From an uncultured Alphaproteobacteria bacterium (GTDB lineage: Bacteria > Pseudomonadota > Alphaproteobacteria > RF32 > CAG-239), in the NCBI GenBank assembly GCA_947588275.1, contig CANPYJ010000020.1, positions 1-33,008 of the forward strand: a stretch of DNA of 33,008 nt. Reading direction: 5' to 3'. Of the stretch, positions 21,850 through 30,844 are shown piece after piece. Numbering within the stretch: the stretch's first letter is position 1; every line of letters starts with the position of its first letter. The notes beneath the pieces were generated by a model. It saw nothing but the letters and a program-made list of their open reading frames with translations, was not told the origin of the DNA and searched no databases. Made by a program: the position numbers and the translations under genes.

Positions 21850-22900
21850 AAATTGCTTCCTGTGATAATTCGTCGAGGTCGATCTTTTCGACTTCTTCGC
21901 GTATGGTTGCCACAAAGTTTTGGCGCACCAGATGAATGGCATTGCCGACCGCCACCGAAAATCCGAGGGCGTCGGTTCCGCCGTGACTCTTGACCGAAAG
22001 TCCGTTCAGTCCGACAAACATGGCGCCGTTATAGAGACGAGGATCCATCAGTTTTTTGATCTGAAAGATAACTCCGATCATAAACGGCAGACCAAGCTTG
22101 GCCAAAATGGAGCCTCGCACGGCGTCCTTAAGCATTCTGACCACCAGCCGCGCCGTGCCTTCAATCGATTTCAGAGCTATATTGCCCGTAAAACCATCGG
22201 CCACAATCACGTCGGCCACGCCGTTGGGAATTTCGTGCGGTTCGATGTAGCCGCGGAAATCAATGTTCATTTTGGCGTTTTTAATCATATGCGCGGCTTG
22301 GCGGATTTCCTCTTTGCCCTTCATCTCTTCGGCACCGATGTTGAGCAGCGCCACCCGCGGTCTATTAATACCCAGAGCATGCTTGGCCAAAATATCTCCC
22401 ATCAAGGCAAATTCGGCCAGATTGATGGCGTTGCACTCGGTATTGGCCCCCAAATCAAGCATCACATATTTGCCGGTGCGGTGCGGCATGATACTGACGA
22501 TTGCCGGCCGATGAATTTTGGTAATGGTTTTGAGCACAAGTTTGGAGATGGCCATCAAAGCGCCCGTGTTGCCGGCTGAAACAATAGCCTGCGCTTCGCC
22601 TTTGCGCACGGCGTCAATGGCCATATACATGCTGGTGTTGCGGTTGCGGATAACGAGCGAGGGCTTGTCTTCATTGTGCACCATTTCGCTGGTGTGGCGC
22701 AGTTCGCAGACTTTTTTGAGGTCGGCAAACTGGTTTAAAATGGGGCTTACTTTAGCCTCGTCTCCAAACAAAAGAAAACGGGCGTCGGGATTCTTTTTGG
22801 CGGCAAGCGCCAAGCCTTCAATAACGACTCGCGGAGAATTGTCTCCGCCCATAGCATCGACTGAGATGACCAGATTATTCGTAGACAAAACCTGCTCCAT
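21836..22900 (-). CDS. plsX: Phosphate acyltransferase PlsX
   Basis: PlsX makes acyl-phosphate from acyl-ACP for phospholipid synthesis, working with PlsY at the inner membrane. The 354-residue protein shows the family start ISVDAMGGDNSPRVVIEG. Further matches are VSAGNTGALMAISKLVLKTI, RPAIVSIMPHRTGKYVMLDLGANTEC, LLNIGAEEMKGKE and VIVADGFTGNIALKSIEG. The end GGTDALGFSVAVGNAIHLVRQNF is complete. The ATG at 22900 has only a weak ribosome-binding site and lies 58 bp after rpmF, so it is probably co-transcribed with it. Confidence 0.97.
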   Translation of the reverse strand: MEQVLSTNNLVISVDAMGGDNSPRVVIEGLALAAKKNPDARFLLFGDEAKVSPILNQFADLKKVCELRHTSEMVHNEDKPSLVIRNRNTSMYMAIDAVRKGEAQAIVSAGNTGALMAISKLVLKTITKIHRPAIVSIMPHRTGKYVMLDLGANTECNAINLAEFALMGDILAKHALGINRPRVALLNIGAEEMKGKEEIRQAAHMIKNAKMNIDFRGYIEPHEIPNGVADVIVADGFTGNIALKSIEGTARLVVRMLKDAVRGSILAKLGLPFMIGVIFQIKKLMDPRLYNGAMFVGLNGLSVKSHGGTDALGFSVAVGNAIHLVRQNFVATIREEVEKIDLDELSQEAIYEVY

Positions 22901-22958
22901 TCGATAAAGATAATAAGCCCCAAAGCCGGACTTCGGGGCAAGTTACAAACAACAAAGC

Positions 22959-23150
22959 CTATTCGGCGTCGGCTTTTTTGCGGGCGATGACTTCGCGTCC
23001 GTCATATTGACCGCAGGACGGGCAGACGTTGTGAGGTTTTTTCAGTTCACCGCAGTTGGGGCATTCCATATAGGAGTTAGCCTTCAGAGCGTCATGCGAA
23101 CGGCGCATGTTGCGGCGCGACTGTGTGGTTTTTTTCTTAGGTGTAGCCAT
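22959..23150 (-). CDS. rpmF: Ribosomal protein L32
   Basis: This is a 63-residue large-subunit ribosomal protein with the classic basic start [23 protein letters not shown]. Its zinc ribbon is formed by CPNC and CPSC. All four cysteines are present, so it is the zinc-binding (C+) form. It sits between the DUF177 gene and plsX, the standard arrangement, and has a plausible promoter of its own. Confidence 0.98.
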   Translation of the reverse strand: MATPKKKTTQSRRNMRRSHDALKANSYMECPNCGELKKPHNVCPSCGQYDGREVIARKKADAE

Positions 23151-23194
23151 AGTCTTATACTCTTATCTTAAAGTTGTTAAATCAATTCGATATT

Positions 23195-23223
23195 GTCATA
23201 CTCTATTTAGTTTTTAAAATCAA
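23195..23223 (-). promoter_or_regulatory. Putative rpmF-plsX-fabH promoter
   Basis: On the minus strand TTGATT, 17 nt, TATGAC, about 45 bp before the rpmF ATG. It lies in the 148-bp AT-rich gap after the DUF177 gene. Confidence 0.4.
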
Positions 23224-23298
23224 CCAAATAAAATGTTCTTTTTGCGAAATTCTGCAAATCTTTTATCCAATTATTTCAGCTTTGGCAAGGACTTTTTT

Positions 23299-23817
23299 CT
23301 ATTTCTTTAATTTTGCCAGCGCCGCAAACGGGTGCGCGGCGGCGGTTGTTTCCTCGTCAAACTCGGACTTAAACTCAAAAACTTCGCCCTCGCGTCGCGG
23401 AAAATCATCCAAGACCAAAGCCAGCTGCTCCATCGCAATGGCTCCCAGATCGATTTGCCCGTTTTCAACCAAATCCGGCACTTCGTCATCAAATTCAAAG
23501 TCCAGTTCCTGAAGTTGGGCGCGCGTCAGCTCGGTGTCATAAAAAACGCTGAACTCGCTGTGATAGGGCTTTATAAACGGTTCCAGACTGATAACGCTGG
23601 TTTGTGTGACATCGGCACTGACTGTGCCGTTTACGTCTATGCGGTGTTCTTTGCGATAAAACCTCACAGTCAGCTCGGCCTCAAATCTTTGTACCGCATC
23701 CACTTTCAGCACTTGGCCGATGAAGGCCAGCTGCGCCGCGTCGGCTTGCAGCCGATAGGTCTTGTCGCCGCTGCCCATATCCTCAACTTTCAGGGGAAAT
23801 GAAAAAAGATTTTGCAT
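23299..23817 (-). CDS. DUF177 (YceD-like) protein
   Basis: The 172-residue acidic protein belongs to the DUF177/YceD family, found upstream of rpmF across bacteria. The family end is visible: IDLGAIAMEQLALVLDDFPRREGEVFEF. The N-terminal beta-rich half (YRLQADAAQLAFIGQVLKVDAVQRFEAELTVRFYRKEHRIDVNGTVSADVTQTSVISLEPF) also fits, with the CxxCL position replaced by VTQTSVISLE, as often in alphaproteobacteria. Plant and bacterial relatives have been linked to 23S rRNA accumulation and ribosome assembly. The gene is divergent from bamE across 63 bp. Confidence 0.92.
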   Translation of the reverse strand: MQNLFSFPLKVEDMGSGDKTYRLQADAAQLAFIGQVLKVDAVQRFEAELTVRFYRKEHRIDVNGTVSADVTQTSVISLEPFIKPYHSEFSVFYDTELTRAQLQELDFEFDDEVPDLVENGQIDLGAIAMEQLALVLDDFPRREGEVFEFKSEFDEETTAAAHPFAALAKLKK

Positions 23818-23880
23818 TCGTGTTTTCCCTATGTTATAAGCATAATTAATTTACATAGGTATAACTGCAAGGAAGTTTAG

Positions 23881-24354
23881 ATGTCAACAGTCAAATTTTT
23901 GTTTTTGTGCGGCGTTAGCTTTGCGTTGACGGCATGTTCCGCCGCTAAAACCGATGAATGGTTCGTTTCTCACAGCGGCAATATGCCTTCGGAGGAACGC
24001 ATAGCCATGGTAGCCAAGGGCGATTCTCAAGACAAGGTGCTCAAAGTTCTGGGCGCGCCGTCTTCGGTTGTGACTTTTGATAAAAATACTTGGATTTATA
24101 TGTCTTCCGATATTAAAAAAGTGGCGTTTTTTGCACCGGAAGAAATTGATCGTGATATTCTTAAAATTCATTTCAGCCAAGACGGTCGGGTTGTGGCCAT
24201 TACACGTTTGGACAAAGCCAGCGGGCAGGAAGTGGCCATCAATACCGATAAAACCGAAGCTCCCGGAGAAAATCCCGGATTCTTCCGCAAATATTTTGGC
24301 GGGGTCGGACAATACAATCCTTTGGGCGGCATGAACAGTCAAAACCGCCTGTAA
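23881..24354 (+). CDS. bamE: Outer-membrane assembly lipoprotein BamE (SmpA/OmlA)
   Basis: BamE is a lipoprotein of the BAM complex that inserts beta-barrel proteins into the outer membrane. The signal MSTVKFLFLCGVSFALTAC has a LTAC lipobox at residue 19. The SmpA/OmlA domain follows: IAMVAKGDSQDKVLKVLGAPSSVVTFDKNTWIYMSSDIKKVAFFAPEEIDRDILKIHFSQDGRVVAI. The C-terminus (FFRKYFGGVGQYNPLGG) is typical of alphaproteobacterial members. AAGGAAG precedes the ATG. Its position opposite the DUF177-plsX block is a conserved alphaproteobacterial feature. Confidence 0.93.
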   Translation: MSTVKFLFLCGVSFALTACSAAKTDEWFVSHSGNMPSEERIAMVAKGDSQDKVLKVLGAPSSVVTFDKNTWIYMSSDIKKVAFFAPEEIDRDILKIHFSQDGRVVAITRLDKASGQEVAINTDKTEAPGENPGFFRKYFGGVGQYNPLGGMNSQNRL

Positions 24355-24356
24355 TC

Positions 24357-24388
24357 AAAAAAAGCCTCTCTGGTCAGAGAGGCTTCTT
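24357..24388. terminator. Terminator between bamE and the antiporter gene
   Basis: AAGCCTCTCTG-GT-CAGAGAGGCTT, with seven A on the left and TTCTTT on the right. It is strongest on the minus strand (antiporter), where seven T follow the stem, and usable for bamE. Confidence 0.87.
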
Positions 24389-24396
24389 TGCAATAT

Positions 24397-25749
24397 TCAG
24401 ATAATGAAATACTGAATGTAAACATACAGCGTGGCCATGCCGACCGTCAACAACATAATCGGAATCGACCATTTCATAAAGCCCAAAAAGCTGATGGGCT
24501 GTCCTTGCCGTGCCGCCATTCCGGCCACAATTACATTGGCCGAGGCGCCGATCAGCGTCGCGTTGCCGCCAAAACAAGCGCCCAGCGACAGTGCCCACCA
24601 AACCGGCATCATGGCTTCTCGGCCGCCCAACGCCGGCTCCATCGATTTGAGCATCGGTATCATTGTAGCCACAAAAGGAATATTGTCTATGGCGCCCGAA
24701 ACCAAGGCCGAAACCCAAATGATAAGCAAGCTGGCTTTGCTGATGCTGCCGGCGGTCAGGGCAATGAACTTCTGCCCCAAAAGCGCCAAAACGCCTGTTA
24801 CTTCCAAACCGTAAACAATCACAAACAGACCGGCAAAGAAAAAGATGGTCGTCCAGTCTACCATGGCAAAAATCTGTTCGATTTTGCGATCGCGCTCTTC
24901 GTGCCCGGAATGCCAGGTATAGAGCAAAAGCAGCACCGCGCCGCCGGCCATGGCGATGGTGCCGTTGGCGATGTGCAGATGTTCGGCGCTGATAAAGCCG
25001 ATAATGACCAAAGCCAGAACACCGAGCGCCTTTTTGAGCAAATCCATATCCTTGATGCTTTCGGTTTCGCGCAAAAGCATAATTTTGTTGCGCCGTTGCA
25101 GAGTGGAAGTCAGTCGCCGGCCGAACCAAAAGTCAAAAATGCCGACCACGATTACCATCGCCAGAATGACAATCGGCGTCAACTCATACAAAAAGTCCAT
25201 AAACGACAAATTAAGCGCCGATCCGATGAGAATGTTGGGCGGATCTCCAATCAGGGTGGCGGTGCCGCCGAGATTGGAGGCAAAAATCTCAACCAACAGG
25301 TACGGATAAGTCGGTACGCCGAGCTTTTTGGTAATCTGAAACGTTACCGGCACAATCAGCAAAACCGTGGTGACATTGTCCAAAAAGGCCGAAAACAAGG
25401 CAGTTACAATCGCCAGCACGATTAATATGCCGCGCGGATTGGCATGCACCCGCTTAGCCGCCCAAATGGCCACATATTGAAAAATGCCTGTTTTTTCGCA
25501 GATGCCGACAATCATCATCATGCCGATCAGCAGGGCAAGGGTATTAAAGTCAATTCCCGCAAATGCCTGCTGTTGCGTCAAAATGCCGGCAAAAATCATC
25601 ACCGATGCGCCAAGCAGTGCGACCACCGCTCGGTTCAGTCTTTCCGTAAACAAGATGACATAGGCGATAATCACAATCGCCGCCGCCACGATTTTGGCGT
25701 CCAGTCCGAAGACCATCGCCGGAATATTCGTCAGCTCTGCACCATGCAT
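24397..25749 (-). CDS. ArsB/NhaD-family ion transporter, probable Na+/H+ antiporter
   Basis: The 450-residue inner-membrane protein has about 11-12 hydrophobic helices and belongs to the ion-transporter superfamily. The repeated signature motifs are SAFLDNVTTVLLIVPVTFQI with GGTATLIGDPPNILIGSA in the first half, and GAIDNIPFVATMIPML with GGNATLIGASANVIVAG in the second. These inverted-repeat halves carry the Asp-Asn pairs expected to bind the transported ion. Relatives include NhaD sodium/proton antiporters and ArsB arsenite pumps. No arsenic genes are nearby, so a sodium or proton role is more likely. GAGG precedes the ATG. It is monocistronic, with terminators after it and after ppiD upstream. 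Confidence 0.9.
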   Translation of the reverse strand: MHGAELTNIPAMVFGLDAKIVAAAIVIIAYVILFTERLNRAVVALLGASVMIFAGILTQQQAFAGIDFNTLALLIGMMMIVGICEKTGIFQYVAIWAAKRVHANPRGILIVLAIVTALFSAFLDNVTTVLLIVPVTFQITKKLGVPTYPYLLVEIFASNLGGTATLIGDPPNILIGSALNLSFMDFLYELTPIVILAMVIVVGIFDFWFGRRLTSTLQRRNKIMLLRETESIKDMDLLKKALGVLALVIIGFISAEHLHIANGTIAMAGGAVLLLLYTWHSGHEERDRKIEQIFAMVDWTTIFFFAGLFVIVYGLEVTGVLALLGQKFIALTAGSISKASLLIIWVSALVSGAIDNIPFVATMIPMLKSMEPALGGREAMMPVWWALSLGACFGGNATLIGASANVIVAGMAARQGQPISFLGFMKWSIPIMLLTVGMATLYVYIQYFII

Positions 25750-25823
25750 GACCGATTACCTCATAAAATAACAAACTTACTCATAATATAAGCATTAATT
25801 TCCTAAATATTGTCTTAAAATAT

Positions 25824-25859
25824 AAAAAAATCCCTCTCCGGCAACTGAGCAGAGAGGGA
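25824..25859 (-). terminator. Terminator of ppiD
   Basis: On the minus strand TCCCTCTC, a 13-nt loop and GAGAGGGA are followed by seven T. Confidence 0.87.
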
Positions 25860-25874
25860 AAGCTGTGTCAGCGT

Positions 25875-27755
25875 CTAATCACCGAGACCGAGATATTTGT
25901 ATTTGACGCGAACTTTATAGTCTGAACCGTAAGCCTCAACCAACTCGTCTTCAAGCTCCAACGCCATATTTTGCGCGGCTGTCGCCCGCACGGCATCAAC
26001 TGAAGCTTCCTCTGGGGAATGCGAACTGCGGATAATTTTTTCCGGCAGGGCAATGACAATTCTTTCGTCCGAGGCAAAAACTTTCGGCTGTCCGACTCGT
26101 TCCAGATACATTTCTTTAAGTTGCGTCATGGTGAGGCCGGCAAAACTTTGTCCGCGTTTAAGCGGTTTGGTCGTTTGCAGATTGAGGTTGAAACGCCGCG
26201 CCACGTCGGCAAATTTGTCGCCGTTTTCCAAGTCATGGGTAACGTCGTTTACAATCTCCTGAGCAATGGCGCTTTTTTCGTTTTCCAGCCAGAGCTTTTC
26301 AATCTCGCCGCGCACGGCGGCCAAATCTTTGATGTGAGCGTCGTTAATGGCATCCACGCGAAGCAGGGCGAAGCCGTTGTCGGTTTCTATCACCTGACTG
26401 ATTTCGCCGGTGTTGTACGAATAAGCCGTATCCACGAAGTCAGACAGCGCGGCCATGGCTTTGCCGGCCGCATCGGCCTTGGCATAACTGCCGTCTTCTC
26501 TGAGGCCGGAAACGGTATTGACTTTAACCTTATATTCTGTGGCAATGTCGTCCAGTCCGGCGCCTGCCCCGAGTTTGTCTTCGATGCCTGCCACGGCTTC
26601 CGCCGCTTGTTCATAGGCCTGTTCCTTGCGGATTTCTTCGGCAATCTGATTTTTGACGGCGGCCAGCTTGGTCTCTTTTTTGGGCGTAATGTCAACCACT
26701 TTCATGATGTGCCAGCCCATGTCCGATTTCACGGGCAGGGTATGTTGGCCTTTTTTGAGGGCAAAAACGGCTTCGCTCATGTCGGCAATCAGCATGTCTT
26801 GCGAAACTTCGCCCAAATCGGTCGTCGCTTTGTCTTGCTTGGCAATGTCGGCCGCCACCTTATAAAAGTCGCCGCCGGCGTTGAGCGCCGCTTCGGCTTT
26901 GTCGGCGGTGGCCTGATCGTCAAATACCATTTGCAACACATGACGGTTTTCCGGCGTCACATAGCGTTCCAGATTATCCTGATAATAGGCGGCTATGTCT
27001 TCTTCCGAAGGCGAGTATTTTTGTGCCAGCAGGTCAATCGGCAGTTCGATAAACGAAACGTCGCGATTTTCGGATTCTTCGAATTGCAGGGCAAAATCCT
27101 GATAATACTGGTCGATTTCATCGTCTGAAATTTGTCGGTCGACTTTCAGCTTGGCCGGCTCAATCACGACATACTCAAAAACGGTGCGCTGATTTTCCAG
27201 CTGGGTCAGATAAGCGTCCATGGCGTGCGGCACAATCAGACCGCGGGCCGGAAGCTGTGTCAGATGCTGCCGGATGATGTCGGCGCGCAGGCTGTCGACG
27301 TATTTTTTTTCGCTCCAGCCGGTGATGTTGAGCATTCGCCGCATTTTAGCGAGGTCAAACTGCCCCGAGGCGTCCATAAATTCGGGCTGAGAATATATAA
27401 TTTTGCGAATGAGCTCATCGCTGATGACAACGCTGTTGTCGGCGGCTGTTTTGCTCAGAATGGCGCGCTCAAGATCGCGCTGGACAATTTCCTGAAGCAT
27501 GGCGGTGCGCATGGAGTCGCTGATTTCCGTATCCTCGCCCAAAAAATTGCGGGTGGTTTGCAGCTGGTCGTTGAGCTGATTGTTGATTTCGTCTTGCGTG
27601 ACAATCAGATCATCGACGCGGATAATCGGCTGCCGACCGCCGCTGCGGCTGAGATAACCCGAAATGCCGAACAGCGACATAAAGCTCAGCGCCGTCAGCA
27701 CCAAAATCCCCTTAACGAGCCATGAATCCTGAAAACTTCTGATTTTGCTAATCAT
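25875..27755 (-). CDS. ppiD: Periplasmic folding chaperone / peptidyl-prolyl isomerase PpiD
   Basis: The start is set at 27755 (MISKIRSFQDSWLVKG), where AAGGAC lies 9 nt upstream; the ORF track's longer form has no support. The 626-residue protein is anchored by one helix (ILVLTALSFMSLFGISGYL). It has an N-terminal SurA/PpiD-like region (RVDDLIVTQDEINNQL... FLGEDTEIS). A parvulin domain lies near residues 260-360, ending VKSDMGWHIMKVVDITP, and a second degenerate isomerase-like repeat follows. It assists outer-membrane proteins leaving the Sec channel. It is divergent from tpiA, as in many alphaproteobacteria, and shares a 150-bp promoter region with it. Confidence 0.93.
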   Translation of the reverse strand: MISKIRSFQDSWLVKGILVLTALSFMSLFGISGYLSRSGGRQPIIRVDDLIVTQDEINNQLNDQLQTTRNFLGEDTEISDSMRTAMLQEIVQRDLERAILSKTAADNSVVISDELIRKIIYSQPEFMDASGQFDLAKMRRMLNITGWSEKKYVDSLRADIIRQHLTQLPARGLIVPHAMDAYLTQLENQRTVFEYVVIEPAKLKVDRQISDDEIDQYYQDFALQFEESENRDVSFIELPIDLLAQKYSPSEEDIAAYYQDNLERYVTPENRHVLQMVFDDQATADKAEAALNAGGDFYKVAADIAKQDKATTDLGEVSQDMLIADMSEAVFALKKGQHTLPVKSDMGWHIMKVVDITPKKETKLAAVKNQIAEEIRKEQAYEQAAEAVAGIEDKLGAGAGLDDIATEYKVKVNTVSGLREDGSYAKADAAGKAMAALSDFVDTAYSYNTGEISQVIETDNGFALLRVDAINDAHIKDLAAVRGEIEKLWLENEKSAIAQEIVNDVTHDLENGDKFADVARRFNLNLQTTKPLKRGQSFAGLTMTQLKEMYLERVGQPKVFASDERIVIALPEKIIRSSHSPEEASVDAVRATAAQNMALELEDELVEAYGSDYKVRVKYKYLGLGD

Positions 27756-27798
27756 AAAATTTGTCCTTCTGCAATTTATGCACATATTATTAGACGCG

Positions 27799-27826
27799 AT
27801 TATAACAACATTCGCAATTTATACAA
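27799..27826 (-). promoter_or_regulatory. ppiD promoter
   Basis: On the minus strand TTGTAT, 16 nt, TATAAT (perfect -10), about 43 bp before the ppiD ATG. Confidence 0.6.
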
Positions 27827-27842
27827 CTTCAAAATATTGGTG

Positions 27843-27871
27843 TTGAAAAGTTTTTTTGAGTGTGGTAGAAG
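27843..27871 (+). promoter_or_regulatory. tpiA promoter
   Basis: TTGAAA, 17 nt, TAGAAG, about 34 bp before the tpiA ATG. It is divergent from the ppiD promoter. Confidence 0.5.
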
Positions 27872-27905
27872 AAAAATAATTTTATTGAACAGAAAGGATA
27901 ACTGC

Positions 27906-28670
27906 ATGCAACGTAGAAAAATGATTGCCGGAAACTGGAAAATGAACGGTTTGCTTGAAGACGGCGTTATGTTGGCGCAGAATTTTGCCAACTTGGTCAA
28001 AAGTAACGGCAAACCGCAGTGCGAGTTTGTTTTGTGTCCGCCGGCCACGCTGCTTTTTTCAATCAAAAAAGTTGTGCGCGGAAAGCACATTGCGGTTGGC
28101 GCGCAGGATGTGCATTTTGCCGAAAAAGGCGCTCATACCGGCGATATAAGCGCTCCCATGCTCAAGAACTTGGGCTGCACCTATGTCATTGTCGGCCACT
28201 CCGAACGCCGTGCCGATCATGGCGAGACCGATGAGATTGTTTGCAAAAAAGCCGCGGCGGCGCACAATGCCGGCCTCAAAACCATCATCTGCATCGGCGA
28301 AACTTTGGCCGAGCGCGAAGCCGGACAGGCGGTAGAGGTTTGTCGTCAGCAGATTGCAGCTTCGGTTCCTGCCGATTCGATAGCGTTAAATACGGTGATT
28401 GCCTACGAGCCGATTTGGGCTATCGGCACCGGTAAGATTCCGACGCCGGAGGATGTCAAAGCGGTTCATGCCGCGGTTCGCAGTGCACTGGAGAAAAAAA
28501 TGGGTTGTGCCGAAGCCGGCAAAGTCCGCATTTTATACGGCGGTTCGGTCAAACCTTCCAATGCCGGCGAACTGTTGAATTTGGAGAATGTTGACGGCGC
28601 GTTGGTCGGCGGTGCCAGCCTCAATGCTCAGGACTTTTTCGATATTGCCTGCAACGGCGGTTGTTATTAA
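27906..28670 (+). CDS. tpiA: Triosephosphate isomerase
   Basis: The enzyme interconverts dihydroxyacetone phosphate and glyceraldehyde 3-phosphate in glycolysis. The start at 27906 (MQRRKMIAGNWKMNG) follows AAAGGATAACTGC; the ORF track start adds 23 unrelated residues. The 254-residue length is standard. The catalytic residues are all present: Asn/Lys in GNWKMNG, His in VIVGHSERR, Glu in AYEPIWAIGTG, and the phosphate-binding YGGSV and GALVGGASL loops. It lies 19 bp ahead of secG, so the two are an operon. Confidence 0.98.
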   Translation: MQRRKMIAGNWKMNGLLEDGVMLAQNFANLVKSNGKPQCEFVLCPPATLLFSIKKVVRGKHIAVGAQDVHFAEKGAHTGDISAPMLKNLGCTYVIVGHSERRADHGETDEIVCKKAAAAHNAGLKTIICIGETLAEREAGQAVEVCRQQIAASVPADSIALNTVIAYEPIWAIGTGKIPTPEDVKAVHAAVRSALEKKMGCAEAGKVRILYGGSVKPSNAGELLNLENVDGALVGGASLNAQDFFDIACNGGCY

Positions 28671-28689
28671 GTTAAGAAAGGATTGACAA

Positions 28690-29025
28690 ATGGGAACAGT
28701 ACTGTTGGTTGTTCATTTACTGGCCTGCATTTTTTTGGTGGCGGTTATTCTGCTTCAGCGTTCTACGGGCGGCGCGCTTGACGGTTTGGGCGGCGGCTCC
28801 GGAGCCTCCAGTTTTTTGACCGCGCGCGGCACCGGCAACTTTCTGACGCGCACCACGGCGGTTTTGGCGGTGGTGCTGTTTGTCACCAGCATATCGCTGT
28901 CATTGTACTACAAAGGATTGCATCGTCAGGCCTCGGGGTCTATTTTGGAGAGTGCGCCGACGCAAAGTCAGCCGTTGGCGCCGGAAACTCCGACAATGCC
29001 GGAAGTGCCGGCAGCGGGGCAATAG
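28690..29025 (+). CDS. secG: Preprotein translocase subunit SecG
   Basis: SecG is the small accessory subunit of the SecYEG channel. The 111-residue protein has two membrane helices: TVLLVVHLLACIFLVAVILL at residues 3-22 and TTAVLAVVLFVTSISLSLYY near 55-74. Between them is the family signature QRSTGGALDGLGGGSGASSFLTARGTGNFLTRTT. A proline-rich tail (LAPETPTMPEVPAAGQ) follows, as common in alphaproteobacteria. AAAGG precedes the ATG. The tpiA-secG-pyrG order is conserved in alphaproteobacteria. Confidence 0.96.
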   Translation: MGTVLLVVHLLACIFLVAVILLQRSTGGALDGLGGGSGASSFLTARGTGNFLTRTTAVLAVVLFVTSISLSLYYKGLHRQASGSILESAPTQSQPLAPETPTMPEVPAAGQ

Positions 29026-29056
29026 CGGGGCGGCAATGAGCGGCGTCTGTTCAATC

Positions 29057-29090
29057 AAGGGCACCTTTTGAAAGGTGCCCTTGTCACTTT
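29057..29090 (+). terminator. Probable terminator or attenuating hairpin after secG
   Basis: AAGGGCACCTTT-TG-AAAGGTGCCCTT is a perfect 12-bp stem, but it is followed only by GTCACTTTAAAA rather than a solid T run. Termination may be partial, with read-through into pyrG. Confidence 0.65.
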
Positions 29091-29115
29091 AAAATCTTTA
29101 GTTTAAGGAACGTAA

Positions 29116-30753
29116 ATGTCTGAAAAAAGCAAATTTATATTTATCACCGGTGGCGTGGTTTCTTCATTGGGCAAAGGCTTGGCTTCGGCGTCTTTGGCGT
29201 CCGTCTTGCAGGCGCGGGGTTTCAAGGTTCGCTTGCGCAAACTGGATCCGTATCTCAATGTTGATCCCGGCACCATGAGCCCGTATCAGCACGGCGAAGT
29301 TTTTGTGACCGATGACGGCGCCGAAACCGACTTGGATCTCGGGCATTATGAGCGTTTTTCGGGCGTGCCATGCCACAAGACCGACAGTATGACCACCGGC
29401 AAAATTTATCAGCGTGTCATCGACAAAGAACGCCGCGGCGATTATCTTGGCGCCACGATTCAGGTGATTCCGCATGTCACCAACGAGATTAAAGATTTTA
29501 TACTCTCGGACATTACCGATGAAGATTTTGTTTTGTGCGAGATTGGCGGCACCGTCGGCGATATTGAAGGGCAGCCGTATTTGGAGGCCATTCGTCAGGT
29601 GGCGTATGATTTGGGACGCGAGCGCGCAATGTTTATTCATGTGACGTTGCTGCCGTATATTCCCACGGCCGGAGAACTCAAAACCAAACCCACCCAGCAC
29701 TCGGTCAAAAAGTTACAGGAATACGGCATTCAGCCCGATATGCTGCTGTGTCGTTCGCAGATGCCGATTCCGCCGAACGAGAAGCGCAAAATCGCGCTGT
29801 TTTGCAACATTAAGGAAGAGAACGTCATTACGGCGCTTGATGTCAGCAGCATCTATCAGGTGCCGATTTCTTATTCGCATGAGGGAATGGATCGTCAGGT
29901 TTGCCGCCATTTTGGCATTGCCTGCGAGCAAGAGCCGGATTTAAGTAAATGGGAGCATATCGTCGAGACGCTCAAACATCCCGAAGGCGAGGTGCGGATT
30001 GCCGTTGTCGGCAAATACACCCAGCTTCTGGAAGCCTACAAGTCTTTGAACGAGGCTTTGACTCACGGCGGAATAGCCAACAAATACAAGGTCAAAATCA
30101 AGTGGATTGATTCGGAACTTTTGGAAAAAGAGGATGCCTCGCAGTATTTGGCTGACGTCAGCGGTATTTTGGTTCCCGGCGGTTTCGGTCAACGCGGCAC
30201 CGAGGGCAAAATTGCCGCCGTGCGCTATGCCCGCGAAAACAAGATTCCGTTTTTGGGCATTTGTTTCGGCATGCAAATGGCGGTGATTGAGACGCTGCGC
30301 AACGTTGCCGGCATCAAAAACGCCGGCACCACCGAGTTTATGCCGGATTGTGAGCCGGTTGTCGGTCTGATGACCGAATGGGACAAAGACGGTGCCAAGC
30401 AGATTCGCACCAAGGACGGAGATTTGGGCGGCACCATGCGTTTGGGAGCCTACAAATGCGTGCTTGCGCCGAACTCTAAGGCTGCCGAAGCTTATGGCTG
30501 CGACGAAATATCCGAGCGGCACCGGCATCGCTACGAAGTCAATATGGCTTACGAGTCGGCTTTGCGAATGTCGGGCATGAGCATCACCGGCAAATCGCCG
30601 GACGGCAGACTTCCTGAAATCGTCGAAATACCGGATCATCCGTGGTTTGTGGGCGTACAGTTTCACCCTGAACTCAAATCTCGGCCGTTTGCGCCGGCGC
30701 CGTTGTTTGTGGCCTTTATCCGCGCAGCCATTGACAAGAGTCGCCTCTTATAG
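29116..30753 (+). CDS. pyrG: CTP synthase
   Basis: The enzyme makes CTP from UTP, ATP and glutamine, the last step of pyrimidine nucleotide synthesis. The 545-residue protein has the N-terminal synthetase domain with the P-loop-like start [23 protein letters not shown], and [41 protein letters not shown]. The C-terminal class I glutamine amidotransferase has [10 protein letters not shown], the catalytic cysteine in [12 protein letters not shown] and the His/Glu pair in [19 protein letters not shown] precedes the ATG. All sites are intact. Confidence 0.99.
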   Translation: MSEKSKFIFITGGVVSSLGKGLASASLASVLQARGFKVRLRKLDPYLNVDPGTMSPYQHGEVFVTDDGAETDLDLGHYERFSGVPCHKTDSMTTGKIYQRVIDKERRGDYLGATIQVIPHVTNEIKDFILSDITDEDFVLCEIGGTVGDIEGQPYLEAIRQVAYDLGRERAMFIHVTLLPYIPTAGELKTKPTQHSVKKLQEYGIQPDMLLCRSQMPIPPNEKRKIALFCNIKEENVITALDVSSIYQVPISYSHEGMDRQVCRHFGIACEQEPDLSKWEHIVETLKHPEGEVRIAVVGKYTQLLEAYKSLNEALTHGGIANKYKVKIKWIDSELLEKEDASQYLADVSGILVPGGFGQRGTEGKIAAVRYARENKIPFLGICFGMQMAVIETLRNVAGIKNAGTTEFMPDCEPVVGLMTEWDKDGAKQIRTKDGDLGGTMRLGAYKCVLAPNSKAAEAYGCDEISERHRHRYEVNMAYESALRMSGMSITGKSPDGRLPEIVEIPDHPWFVGVQFHPELKSRPFAPAPLFVAFIRAAIDKSRLL

Positions 30754-30767
30754 CAAAAAAACGCAAT

Positions 30768-30825
30768 ATTTGGCTTTTTTTAACAATTTGTTGAATATAT
30801 TGATTATAAAATAAGCCAAATTGTT
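30768..30825 (+). promoter_or_regulatory. Leader of clpP with competing inverted repeats
   Basis: The right arm AAGCCAAATTGTT (30813-30825) can pair through AAGCCAAAT with ATTTGGCTT (30768-30776), or through CAAATTGTT with AACAATTTG (30782-30790), but not fully with both. The first left arm runs straight into seven T. An AT-rich promoter-like TTATAA lies between the arms, so the DNA may also act as an operator. The role is inferred only from symmetry. Confidence 0.4.
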
Positions 30826-30844
30826 ATGACAAAGGAAGACGGCA

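Noticed and set aside
24388-25425. 345-aa plus-strand ORF opposite the antiporter
   Set aside because: It is an antisense shadow of a long hydrophobic protein, rich in H, Q, N and R as expected for the complement of membrane-protein codons.
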